NCBI GenBank assembly: GCA_031283145.1
Contig: JAITCJ010000195.1
Location: 1 to 5,367 of the forward strand
Origin: Holophagales bacterium
GTDB lineage: Bacteria; Acidobacteriota; Holophagae; Holophagales; Holophagaceae
DNA length: 5,367 nucleotides
Direction: 5' to 3'
Made by a program: the position numbers and the translations under genes. Below the pieces are notes generated by a model. That model ran no database searches. It saw only the letters and a program-made list of their open reading frames with translations, and was not told where the DNA came from. The first letter of the stretch is position 1; every line of letters starts with the position of its first letter. Below, one piece after another: positions 1-5,367 of the stretch.

Positions 1-1100
1 GAGTACAGCGTGGCCGTATCCGGCAACTGGCCACCATTTTCTGTGCAGATGGCGTATTTTGTAGGAAACATTGATGTTCCGGCATATTCACCTTTGGCGT
101 TAAGAGCGTAAAAGATAACCTGAAAATTGGGCTGTCCTTTGGCATCGCGCAGACGCTTGTCAACAGTATTACCGGCAATGCGGCGCAACGCTTCGATGCC
201 GGCGTCTTTTGGGTGCCTGCCCTGACGCATGAGTTCCACTATCAAAAAAGAAGACAGGCCGTACAAATTAGCTTCACCGCGCCCCGTTGAACCGGCGGCG
301 CCAACTTTATTCTCAACATAGAGGCCCGCGCCCAATATGGGAGAATCCCCCACGCGGCCGGGTATTTTCCATGCAAGTCCACTGGTTGTGGTGACGCCGC
401 AGATTTCGCCCCTGGAATTTATTCCATCGCAGTTAATGGTTCCAAAGTAGTGATCCCTGTCAATGAGTCCATCCGCAACCATGCTTATACCGGCACTATA
501 GCCCGCTATAAGGCGTTTTTCGGGGTCCAGCCAGTGTTCCGGATCGGTGCGCCGCTTCCACTCCATCCACAACTGTCTGGATTTTGGCGTATTCAGGTCG
601 TCTTCAATCTTGAAACCCATTAACCGAGCAAAGTCCTGAGCGCCTTTGCCGACTATCAGGTGATGGTCAGTTAAGTCCATGACCTTTTGGGCGACCAGTG
701 AGGGCGTCCTGACTCCTTCTATACAGGCCACTGCTCCGGCTCGCTTTTTTGGCCCGTGCATACAGGAAGAATCCAACTGCACAACCCCATCGGCATTGGG
801 AAGTCCGCCATAGCCAACGCTGTAGTCCAGCGGGTCAAGTTCCACAATGTTGACGCCGGCGATCAGAGAGTCAAGCACGTCAGAACCTTCGGTCATCATG
901 CGGAAAGCGCGCTCAACACAGGTTACATCCCCGCCATTTTTGAATTGATGCCCGTTTGAGGAAGCTATGACTACCGGAGAAATCCCTTTTGAAACAGCCA
1001 ATGTCGGCGTCTGGGCTTTTAGTACCCTGGAAGTGGCAGCACCAGCTATAGCGGCTGTGGTGGCCGCCATGAATTCACGTCTGTTCAGCTTATTAGTCAT
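1..1100 (-). CDS. Tat-exported N4-(beta-N-acetylglucosaminyl)-L-asparaginase (glycosylasparaginase), C-terminus cut by window edge
   Basis: A continuous minus-strand frame of 366 codons runs off base 1. The start is ATG at 1100, with GAGG at 1106-1109 five bases upstream. The N-terminus (LNRREFMAATTAAIAGAA) is a twin-arginine signal (R7, R8) with a short hydrophobic stretch and possible cleavage after A29, so the product is probably exported folded to the periplasm. The rest matches the type 2 asparaginase/glycosylasparaginase Ntn-hydrolase family. It has an N-terminal alpha chain (about residues 40-220), then a G220-T221 autoprocessing site in FGTINC. The GRVGDSPILGAG block (248-259) and STGRGE (271-276) are the family's substrate-binding segments. 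By family knowledge, self-cleavage before T221 makes this Thr the N-terminal nucleophile of the beta chain, which hydrolyses the Asn-GlcNAc amide or related beta-aspartyl bonds. The family often has HDTIG at the site; here it is HYFGTINC. Only a few C-terminal residues seem missing. True substrate unknown. Confidence 0.9.
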   Translation of the reverse strand, partial: MTNKLNRREFMAATTAAIAGAATSRVLKAQTPTLAVSKGISPVVIASSNGHQFKNGGDVTCVERAFRMMTEGSDVLDSLIAGVNIVELDPLDYSVGYGGLPNADGVVQLDSSCMHGPKKRAGAVACIEGVRTPSLVAQKVMDLTDHHLIVGKGAQDFARLMGFKIEDDLNTPKSRQLWMEWKRRTDPEHWLDPEKRLIAGYSAGISMVADGLIDRDHYFGTINCDGINSRGEICGVTTTSGLAWKIPGRVGDSPILGAGLYVENKVGAAGSTGRGEANLYGLSSFLIVELMRQGRHPKDAGIEALRRIAGNTVDKRLRDAKGQPNFQVIFYALNAKGEYAGTSMFPTKYAICTENGGQLPDTATLY

Positions 1101-1105
1101 GATGG

Positions 1106-1109
1106 CCTC
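1106..1109 (-). promoter_or_regulatory. Shine-Dalgarno site of the glycosylasparaginase gene
   Basis: On the minus strand GAGG lies five bases upstream of the ATG at 1100. It fixes the start just before the twin-arginine signal. It also shows that this genome uses Shine-Dalgarno sites, which matters for the SD-less starts at 1761 and 1805. The 70-base gap upstream (1101-1170) holds no clear promoter or terminator hairpin, so co-transcription with the upstream nucleosidase gene is possible. Confidence 0.6.
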
Positions 1110-1170
1110 GGAAGTTTGTTAATCAGTTTGATGCGTGTGTCAGCGCAATGGTAGTTGACTGTGCCGCCGC

Positions 1171-1761
1171 TCACAGTATATCAAAGTCAAAGCGCCCCAG
1201 CGTATCAACCAACCGGCGGCTCACTCTTTTGTGATTGGCACTCCACTCGGCGTGAGCATTGGGACCAACGCGGTTTGCGACAGTAAGTGCGGCAGATATC
1301 GGAACATCAGCCAAATGACAAGCGGCAAAGACGCCGGCCAGTTCAAGGTGTTCAACATCAGCTATTTGGCCCAGCATAGTGGCGTCCTCCAAACTTGAAG
1401 TAATAGCGGGCGGTACGGCCACAACGTATTTGGGCAACGGCAGATCCCAAGAGGCAGACCAGCGCGTTGTTTCAAAGGACGGGCGGAAAGCCCTGCGCTG
1501 AATTTCAGAGACAGACACAGCAACGACCTCGGAAGCCGCAAGGCAGTCGCCCACATTCAGCCGATCTCCGTACGCGCCGCATGTGCCAATAAAAAGAACT
1601 GCTCTGGGACGTATTTCACACAATAATCGCGCCGTAGCTGCGGCGGCGGTGACAGCGCCTATACCCGTCAGGGCTGTCTGCCAGCCGCACGACGGTTCTC
1701 TGTCCAAACCCGCCAATTCAGGCGCGAATGCGGCGAGCAGGAGCAGGTCAGGCGAATCCAC
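1171..1761 (-). CDS. Nucleoside phosphorylase/nucleosidase family protein (MTAN / futalosine hydrolase-like)
   Basis: A 196-residue cytosolic protein of the PNP/UDP phosphorylase superfamily, which cleaves the N-glycosidic bond of purine nucleosides. The N-terminal strand is followed by FAPELAGL, whose E15 sits where MTA/SAH nucleosidase has a catalytic Glu. GIGAVTAAAATARLL (33-47) and VLFIGTCGAYG (55-65) fit the family's glycine-rich strands. EHLELAGVFAAC (137-148) aligns with the ribose-binding VEMEGAAV motif, giving E140 as the key Glu. LTVANRVGPNAHAEW (159-173) places Asn163 where MTA/SAH nucleosidases have the general-acid Asp. Asn followed by V-G-P and a Trp recalls futalosine hydrolase (MqnB) of menaquinone synthesis. 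That assignment is inference, because hopanoid-associated and other phosphorylases share the fold. The protein is short for the family (usually about 220-250). The start is GTG with no Shine-Dalgarno, and no in-frame ATG or GTG lies just upstream. Confidence 0.75.
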   Translation of the reverse strand: MDSPDLLLLAAFAPELAGLDREPSCGWQTALTGIGAVTAAAATARLLCEIRPRAVLFIGTCGAYGDRLNVGDCLAASEVVAVSVSEIQRRAFRPSFETTRWSASWDLPLPKYVVAVPPAITSSLEDATMLGQIADVEHLELAGVFAACHLADVPISAALTVANRVGPNAHAEWSANHKRVSRRLVDTLGRFDFDIL

Positions 1762-1776
1762 ACTTAATACAATATA
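1762..1776 (-). promoter_or_regulatory. Possible -10 box for the nucleosidase gene
   Basis: The minus strand reads TATATT at 1776-1771, nine bases before the GTG start codon at 1761. It matches the sigma-70 -10 consensus in five of six bases, but no matching -35 hexamer is seen at 16-18 bases. Initiation near 1764 would leave a leader of about three bases. The region is AT-rich, so the match could be chance. Confidence 0.3.
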
Positions 1777-1786
1777 CTGAAAAAAA

Positions 1787-1804
1787 TGCTATAATCTGTT
1801 TCCC
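1787..1804 (+). promoter_or_regulatory. Extended -10 promoter of ftsQ, probably giving a near-leaderless mRNA
   Basis: TGCTATAAT at 1787-1795 is a perfect extended -10 element (TGn followed by the consensus TATAAT at 1790-1795). The -35 region is poor, with AATACA at 1766-1771 as the best candidate, as is common for extended -10 promoters. Transcription would start about 1801-1804, while the ftsQ ATG is at 1805. The bases before the ATG (CTGTTTCCC) contain no Shine-Dalgarno motif. The mRNA may therefore begin at or within a few bases of the start codon. Confidence 0.6.
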
Positions 1805-2605
1805 ATGTCTTTAACTTCTCAAAAGATTCGCCGGAAGCCGTGGATGCCATGGGTTCGGTTTTGTGTTGTCCTGTTTATGGTACTGGCTTCGGGTTGGGGA
1901 GCTCTGGAACTGGGTCAGCGGTACTTAGGTATTCAGAAATTGGTGATAGAACAAATAAATGTGTCCGGGTGTCAATGGGACAGGCTTTCTGAGGTGCGGG
2001 ATATCGCCGATGAGAACTGTAAGGGGAAACCTCTTTTTTTGTTCGACGCCGACCAGCTTCAAACAAAGATCGAATCTCTGCGCTGGGTACGAGCCGTGCT
2101 AATTCGCAGGGAGCCGCCTGACCGCCTGAGCATTGTCATAGAGGAACGCCAGCCGCTATTTATGCTTGTCACCGCAAACGGCGTCTTGCTTATGTCCGAC
2201 GATGGCATTATAATGGATAGGGTGAATCAAGCTAATCTGATACCTATGCCTGTTGTGGCTGACCCAGCCAGCCATAACGAGCAAACCATCATTAAATTGA
2301 TACAAATAGCAAGGGTGCTGAAAGCGGAGCAACCTGATTTTTACGCCAGACTGACTGAACTCCGATGGGGAAGCCACGGAATAAACAACGGCCCGACTGT
2401 TTTCATGGAGGGTCTGCAAGTCCCTATATACCTGCCAAAAGATATGCCGACAAAAAATATACCTAGTTTTCAGGCGCTTTTCCTGCAATTGTACGCGGAT
2501 AAATCGGTATTGAGGGATGTGCGCTACTTCGATTTGTGCTGGGACAATCAAATCGCTGTCGGCCAGCTACCAGAAAACGCAGAACCGCAAGTTCATAGCC
2601 ACTAG
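1805..2605 (+). CDS. ftsQ: Cell division protein FtsQ
   Basis: A 266-residue bitopic inner-membrane protein of the divisome. By family knowledge FtsQ links early division proteins to FtsB/FtsL and septal peptidoglycan synthesis. The layout fits: a short basic cytoplasmic tail (KIRRK, 7-11) and one membrane helix at about 16-38. Next comes a periplasmic POTRA domain at about 46-116 (LVIEQINVSG, then LRWVRAVLIRREPPDRLSIV, then IEERQPLF), and then a beta domain to about 250. LRWV-A-V-RR-P-L-I is the family's most recognisable stretch. C56 and C72 both lie in the POTRA part and could form a disulfide, which is inference. The ATG at 1805 is chosen because it leaves a normal cytoplasmic tail and follows a good -10 box. 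An in-frame ATG at 1844 would cut the tail. ftsQ usually sits in the dcw cluster with murC/ddl and ftsA/ftsZ, but here it precedes ftsE. Confidence 0.85.
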   Translation: MSLTSQKIRRKPWMPWVRFCVVLFMVLASGWGALELGQRYLGIQKLVIEQINVSGCQWDRLSEVRDIADENCKGKPLFLFDADQLQTKIESLRWVRAVLIRREPPDRLSIVIEERQPLFMLVTANGVLLMSDDGIIMDRVNQANLIPMPVVADPASHNEQTIIKLIQIARVLKAEQPDFYARLTELRWGSHGINNGPTVFMEGLQVPIYLPKDMPTKNIPSFQALFLQLYADKSVLRDVRYFDLCWDNQIAVGQLPENAEPQVHSH

Positions 2606-2611
2606 CGGTTC

Positions 2612-2617
2612 AGGCGG
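2612..2617 (+). promoter_or_regulatory. Shine-Dalgarno site deciding the ftsE start
   Basis: AGGCGG lies seven bases upstream of the ATG at 2625. It supports that start over upstream in-frame starts, which would overlap the end of ftsQ and add 36 residues unlike any FtsE N-terminus. The match to the anti-SD is moderate. Confidence 0.5.
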
Positions 2618-2624
2618 CGCGGCA

Positions 2625-3329
2625 ATGATCACTCTTAAAAACGTTGTCAAGCGCTATGGGCGCATTCATTACGGTCTGAAAGAAGTCAGCTTTCAAATTT
2701 ATCCGGGCGAGTTCGTCTTTTTGACCGGTCCAAGCGGCGCGGGGAAAACCACGTTGCTGCGGCTTCTGTTCAGAGATGAAATAGCGACTTCAGGCGAGGT
2801 AAGGGTTGCCGGACATAAACTGAATAACATGACCCAAAAAGAAATACCTGTGCTTCGGCGCAAGCTGGGCGTGGTTTTTCAGGATTTCAAACTCATTCAG
2901 GATATGACCGTATTTGAGAATGTCGCGTTTGTCCTTAAAATTCTTGGTGTGAGCCATAAGGAACAAAGGCAGCGCTCTTGGAAAACGCTTAAAATGGTCG
3001 GTCTTCAGCACAAGCTCAGCAGTTATCCGCGCCAACTGTCAGGCGGCGAACAGCAACGCGTGGCAATAGCAAGGGCGTTGGTGAATGATCCTCTGGTTTT
3101 GCTGGCGGATGAACCCACAGGCAATCTGGACCCTGAACTCTCGCAGGAAATAATGTCCTTGTTTGAAAGGATCAATCGTCAGGGTACTACCGTTTTTATT
3201 GCCACGCACCACAGAAGCCTAATGAATCAGATGAGAAAACGCGTCATCGGTCTGGAGAGCGGCCAAATCGCTTTTGACGAGTCCGCACCGTCCGTTTCCG
3301 CAATACCTGGGGCTTCCCTAATACTTTAA
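2625..3329 (+). CDS. ftsE: Cell division ATP-binding protein FtsE (ABC ATPase)
   Basis: A 234-residue ABC ATPase of normal FtsE length. By family knowledge it forms a membrane-bound complex with FtsX that controls periplasmic amidase activation and septal assembly. The [12 protein letters not shown] start is typical of FtsE. Walker A is GPSGAGKTT (35-43), the Q-loop Gln is Q86 (VVFQDFKLI), the signature is LSGGEQQR (138-145), Walker B is VLLADEP with D162 and E163, the D-loop is GNLDP, and the switch His is H195 in ATHH. FtsE usually has ATHD, so H196 is a minor deviation. [16 protein letters not shown] is strongly FtsE-like, which separates it from LolD/MacB-type ATPases, though these are close relatives. 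The gene lies 19 bases after ftsQ and is probably co-transcribed with it. No ftsX follows; the next gene is ilvE. Confidence 0.88.
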   Translation: MITLKNVVKRYGRIHYGLKEVSFQIYPGEFVFLTGPSGAGKTTLLRLLFRDEIATSGEVRVAGHKLNNMTQKEIPVLRRKLGVVFQDFKLIQDMTVFENVAFVLKILGVSHKEQRQRSWKTLKMVGLQHKLSSYPRQLSGGEQQRVAIARALVNDPLVLLADEPTGNLDPELSQEIMSLFERINRQGTTVFIATHHRSLMNQMRKRVIGLESGQIAFDESAPSVSAIPGASLIL

Positions 3330-3336
3330 TGTAGTA

Positions 3337-3345
3337 TGATATAAG
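3337..3345 (+). promoter_or_regulatory. Possible extended -10 promoter for ilvE
   Basis: The 45-base gap after ftsE contains TGATATAAG at 3337-3345, a TGn plus TATAAG (five of six to consensus). An overlapping alternative, TATGAT, lies at 3335-3340. No good -35 hexamer lies at the right distance. Initiation near 3352 would leave a leader of about 23 bases carrying the AAGGAG site. Read-through from ftsQ-ftsE is also possible. Confidence 0.4.
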
Positions 3346-3363
3346 TTGTACTGAACATCAAAT

Positions 3364-3369
3364 AAGGAG
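3364..3369 (+). promoter_or_regulatory. Strong Shine-Dalgarno site of ilvE
   Basis: AAGGAG, a full match to the consensus core, lies five bases before the ATG at 3375. It rules out an in-frame GTG at 3369, which would overlap the site itself. Confidence 0.8.
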
Positions 3370-3374
3370 TGTCT

Positions 3375-4484
3375 ATGCCCCAGCTTCTCTCAGCCAGTGG
3401 TCATTTTGAATTACAACCAGCGCCTCCTGTTTCAGATGAAATCAGAGCGGCCAAGATGAAAAATCCAGGTTTTGGACGTTTTTTTACAGAAAACATGGTG
3501 GTGATTCCCTACAAAGAGGGCGAGGGCTGGGGTCGAGGCATACTCAAACCCTACAGCCCGATTCCCATTGATCCCGCCGGATCTGTGCTGCACTATGGGC
3601 AGGCTATTTTTGAGGGGTTTAAAGCCTATCTTCAACCTGACGGCAGTATTAAGGCTTTCAGACCCGAAGCCAATGCCAACAGGTTTAACGTGTCCGCAAA
3701 GCGGTTGGCAATGCCTATGCTTCCGGTCGAACTCTTTATTGAGGCATCTGAATTGTTGATCAATCAAGACCGTGTCTGGGTTCCAGCGACCATCGGCGAA
3801 AGCCTGTACATGCGCCCTTTCATGATAGCCACTGAAGCGGCTCTTGGCGTCAGACCCTCTAATGATTATTTGTTTGTTCTGATAGCGTCTCCGGCCGGAG
3901 CTTATTTCCCCCAGGGCGTTAAACCGGTAACCGTTTGGATTTCTGAGGATTATGTACGCGCCGCCCCAGGCGGCACCGGCTTCGCCAAGTGCGCGGGCAA
4001 CTATGCCGCCAGTCTGGCTGCCCAGCAACAGGCTAAGAGTGAGGGCTGTGACCAAGTCGTTTGGATTGACGCCATACATCGTAAGTACATTGAAGAAATG
4101 GGCGGGATGAATATCTTTTTTGTCTATGAGGAAAACGGCAAAACTATAATCGTCACCCCCACGCTTACCGGTACGTTGCTGCCAGGAATAACACGCATGA
4201 GCCTCCTGGATGTTGCCAAAGAACTTGGATTTGGGGCGGAAGAACGCAAAATTTCCATTGAAGATTGGGAAACAGATCTGCGCGATGGCCGTATGACCGA
4301 GGCTTTCGCTTGCGGCACAGCGGCGGTCATAACGCCAATCGGAACAGTCAAATCCGCACGAGGCACATGGGTAATCAAGGATGGCAAAGCAGGCCCCGTT
4401 TCAGCAAAATTGCGCGAAACTTTGCTGAATATCCAGCATGGGCTTGTACCTGATACACATGGATGGCTGTACAAGATTGTTTGA
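3375..4484 (+). CDS. ilvE: Branched-chain amino acid aminotransferase (fold-type IV, group II BCAT)
   Basis: A 369-residue cytosolic PLP enzyme that interconverts leucine, isoleucine and valine with their 2-oxo acids using 2-oxoglutarate/glutamate. Its length and motifs fit the longer group II BCATs rather than the roughly 310-residue E. coli type. Visible blocks are LHYGQAIFEGFKAY (72-85), FRPEANANR (95-103), YMRPFMIA (145-152) and GGTGFAKCAGNYAASL (199-214), with K205 as the PLP Schiff-base lysine. Next come EEMGGMNIFFV (240-250), the LPGITR cofactor-phosphate loop (269-274) and ACGTAAVI (312-319). All key elements are present and the frame is intact. The ATG at 3375 is set by AAGGAG at 3364-3369. 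The gene follows ftsE by 45 bases and has no evident link to cell division. A 99-base AT-rich spacer separates it from nuoE. Confidence 0.95.
   Translation: MPQLLSASGHFELQPAPPVSDEIRAAKMKNPGFGRFFTENMVVIPYKEGEGWGRGILKPYSPIPIDPAGSVLHYGQAIFEGFKAYLQPDGSIKAFRPEANANRFNVSAKRLAMPMLPVELFIEASELLINQDRVWVPATIGESLYMRPFMIATEAALGVRPSNDYLFVLIASPAGAYFPQGVKPVTVWISEDYVRAAPGGTGFAKCAGNYAASLAAQQQAKSEGCDQVVWIDAIHRKYIEEMGGMNIFFVYEENGKTIIVTPTLTGTLLPGITRMSLLDVAKELGFGAEERKISIEDWETDLRDGRMTEAFACGTAAVITPIGTVKSARGTWVIKDGKAGPVSAKLRETLLNIQHGLVPDTHGWLYKIV
4443..4475. repeat. Inverted repeat at the 3' end of ilvE
   Basis: CTTGTAC at 4443-4449 is perfectly inverted as GTACAAG at 4469-4475, with a 19-base loop. It lies inside the last codons of ilvE. 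A T-run follows only about 20 bases later (4497-4501), so this is not a standard intrinsic terminator. It may be coincidence or a weak 3' mRNA stem. Confidence 0.3.
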
Positions 4485-4583
4485 GCCACATAGTTGATTT
4501 TTAAATTTTTTAAGCACAAGCTAGACAAAAGATTCATTTCATATTTTTTATGTATTAATCTATGAGTTTGAGGGATTCTCAAA
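4485..4583 (+). promoter_or_regulatory. AT-rich spacer between ilvE and nuoE, likely holding the nuo promoter
   Basis: This 99-base stretch is only about 26 percent G+C, much lower than the flanking genes. It contains several T-runs (4497-4501, 4505-4511 and 4544-4549). TATTAA at 4553-4558, directly preceded by TG, is a possible but weak -10 (four of six) without a clear -35. GAGGG at 4570-4574 is a good Shine-Dalgarno site nine bases before the nuoE ATG. No GC-rich hairpin is seen. A promoter for nuoEF here is likely from context, but its exact position is uncertain. Confidence 0.4.
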
Positions 4584-5159
4584 ATGAACTACCCCACACC
4601 GTCAAATACTTCAGAAAAGTCCTTAGCCCCTGGTGAGATGCTTGCCAAGAGCAAAAGAACTTCTCTAAGCGAATCCGCCGAGGCGGAAATACGCTCCCTG
4701 AGTCAACGCTATCCGGACAAACTGGCAGCTACGCTCCCCGCCCTTTACGCGGCCCAAAATGACCTGGGCTTTGTAAGCCTGGCTGCTATGCAGGAAGTGG
4801 CAAGGGTACTCGACATTCCTCAAGGGCATGTCTATGGGGTAGCTACCTTTTACACCATGTTCCGCAAGTCTCCTGTGGGGAGGTTTCACATTGAGGTATG
4901 CACAAACTTGTGCTGCGCTCTGAAAGGCGGCGCCAGAATTTTTGAGCGCTTGCGGGAGCGCTTGGGGGTTCAGCCCGGCCAGGTGAGTTCCGATGGAATG
5001 TGGAGCTTGGATGAGGTTGAATGTCTGGGAAGTTGCGGCACCGGGCCATGTATGCAGATTAATTATGATGTGTACGATGAAATGTTGGATGACGCCGGCT
5101 TGGACGCTGTGATAGAGGCGTGCAAAAATGGCCGGATTGCCGAGTGGGGCGTTAAATGA
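4584..5159 (+). CDS. nuoE: NADH-quinone oxidoreductase subunit E (NuoE, 24 kDa-type)
   Basis: A 191-residue thioredoxin-like [2Fe-2S] protein of the peripheral NADH-oxidising arm of complex I, on the cytoplasmic side. An N-terminal helical part (about 30-95, with LPALYAAQNDLGFVS and HVYGVATFYTMF) precedes the ferredoxin-like fold. The four cluster ligands are present: C106 and C111 (CTNLCC, spacing C-x4-C), then C147 and C151 (ECLGSCG). C110 and C156 are extra cysteines beside the cluster sites. About 25 polar residues precede the conserved region, slightly longer than the 166-residue E. coli protein. M19 is an alternative start, but the ATG at 4584 has the ribosome site. The stop overlaps the nuoF start (ATGA at 5156-5159), implying translational coupling. 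A related subunit occurs in NAD-reducing and electron-bifurcating hydrogenases (HndA/HoxE), so the complex is confirmed only by further downstream genes. Confidence 0.92.
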   Translation: MNYPTPSNTSEKSLAPGEMLAKSKRTSLSESAEAEIRSLSQRYPDKLAATLPALYAAQNDLGFVSLAAMQEVARVLDIPQGHVYGVATFYTMFRKSPVGRFHIEVCTNLCCALKGGARIFERLRERLGVQPGQVSSDGMWSLDEVECLGSCGTGPCMQINYDVYDEMLDDAGLDAVIEACKNGRIAEWGVK

Positions 5160-5367
5160 CTAAGATTCGCACAAAACCAGACCGCCAACGCTATACCTTT
5201 GATGGTTTTGGCTCAGAGACATTTCCCAACTTTTTACTGAGGGGTGCCGGAGATTTGAATAACTGGCATCTTGGTGTCTATGTGGAAGCGCACGAAGGCT
5301 ATCAAGCCTTACGCAAGGCTCTTCAAATGGACCCTCAGGATGTTGTTCAGGAAGTGCGATCGTCAGG
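5156..5367 (+). CDS. nuoF: NADH-quinone oxidoreductase subunit F (NuoF), N-terminal part, cut by window edge
   Basis: An ATG at 5156 overlaps the nuoE stop by four bases (ATGA) and opens a frame of 70 codons to the window end. The pattern NNWHLGVYVEAHEGYQALRK, then KAL-MDPQDVVQEVRSS, matches the region just before the conserved LRGRGGAGFP NADH/FMN-binding motif of NuoF, which would begin beyond the edge. The FMN, NADH and [4Fe-4S] sites are all outside the window. NuoF is the NADH-oxidising flavoprotein that hands electrons to NuoE and NuoG. The short leader without an added [2Fe-2S] domain fits complex I better than many hydrogenase diaphorase subunits. The nuoE-nuoF order supports both calls. 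Confidence 0.85.
   Translation, partial: MTKIRTKPDRQRYTFDGFGSETFPNFLLRGAGDLNNWHLGVYVEAHEGYQALRKALQMDPQDVVQEVRSS

Noticed and set aside
756..959. Small plus-strand frame opposite the asparaginase gene
   Set aside because: It is antisense to the catalytic alpha-chain region of a well-conserved enzyme and has no ribosome site of its own.
2156..2551. Minus-strand open frame of 131 codons opposite ftsQ
   Set aside because: Antisense to ftsQ, with no recognisable protein features.
2517..2624. Longer ftsE reading with 36 extra N-terminal residues
   Set aside because: The extension overlaps the end of ftsQ. The ATG at 2625 has a Shine-Dalgarno site and gives the usual FtsE N-terminus and length.
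3369..3374. GTG start for ilvE two codons upstream of the ATG
   Set aside because: The GTG overlaps the AAGGAG ribosome site that serves the ATG at 3375.
3432..4079. Minus-strand open frame of 215 codons opposite ilvE
   Set aside because: It lies wholly inside the intact, highly conserved aminotransferase gene. Its product has no recognisable domain and no ribosome site was found. It is a shadow frame.
4497..4511. Intrinsic terminator after ilvE
   Set aside because: The T-runs are present, but no GC-rich stem lies directly before them.
4124..4582. Minus-strand open frame of 152 codons across the end of ilvE and the spacer
   Set aside because: Most of it is antisense to conserved ilvE codons, and the remainder is AT-rich spacer. 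The product shows no known motif.

Overview
This is an ordinary-looking chromosomal segment of a Gram-negative bacterium, with roughly even base composition. It holds six protein genes, two of them cut by the window edges. A Tat-type export signal, a POTRA-type FtsQ and proton-pumping complex I subunits all fit a diderm, respiring organism. A nucleosidase resembling futalosine hydrolase hints at menaquinone made by the futalosine route. The phylum cannot be fixed from this window; Acidobacteriota or one of the former Deltaproteobacteria would be a guess. I see no transposon, phage gene, CRISPR array, tRNA or rRNA.

Left part (minus strand, 1761 down to 1): a 196-residue nucleoside phosphorylase/nucleosidase family protein, then a 70-base gap, then a Tat-exported N4-(beta-N-acetylglucosaminyl)-L-asparaginase-type Ntn hydrolase. 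The hydrolase lacks only its last few residues, which lie beyond base 1. The two genes are co-oriented and may be co-transcribed, but no functional link is evident.

Middle (plus strand, 1805-3329): ftsQ and ftsE, 19 bases apart, both coding for division proteins. The usual ftsX partner does not follow ftsE. The 43-base divergent space at 1762-1804 carries an extended -10 box pointing into ftsQ and a weaker -10-like box pointing the other way. Each lies 9 bases from its start codon and neither gene has a Shine-Dalgarno sequence, so both may be read from leaderless or near-leaderless mRNA.

Right part (plus strand, 3375-5367): ilvE (branched-chain aminotransferase) with a strong ribosome site and a possible promoter of its own. 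After it comes a 99-base AT-rich spacer, then nuoE overlapping nuoF (ATGA), the start of the NADH-oxidising arm of complex I. nuoF runs off the right edge.

No new system stands out. The points most worth checking are the paired leaderless-type starts, ftsE without ftsX, and the Asp-to-Asn change in the nucleosidase active site.
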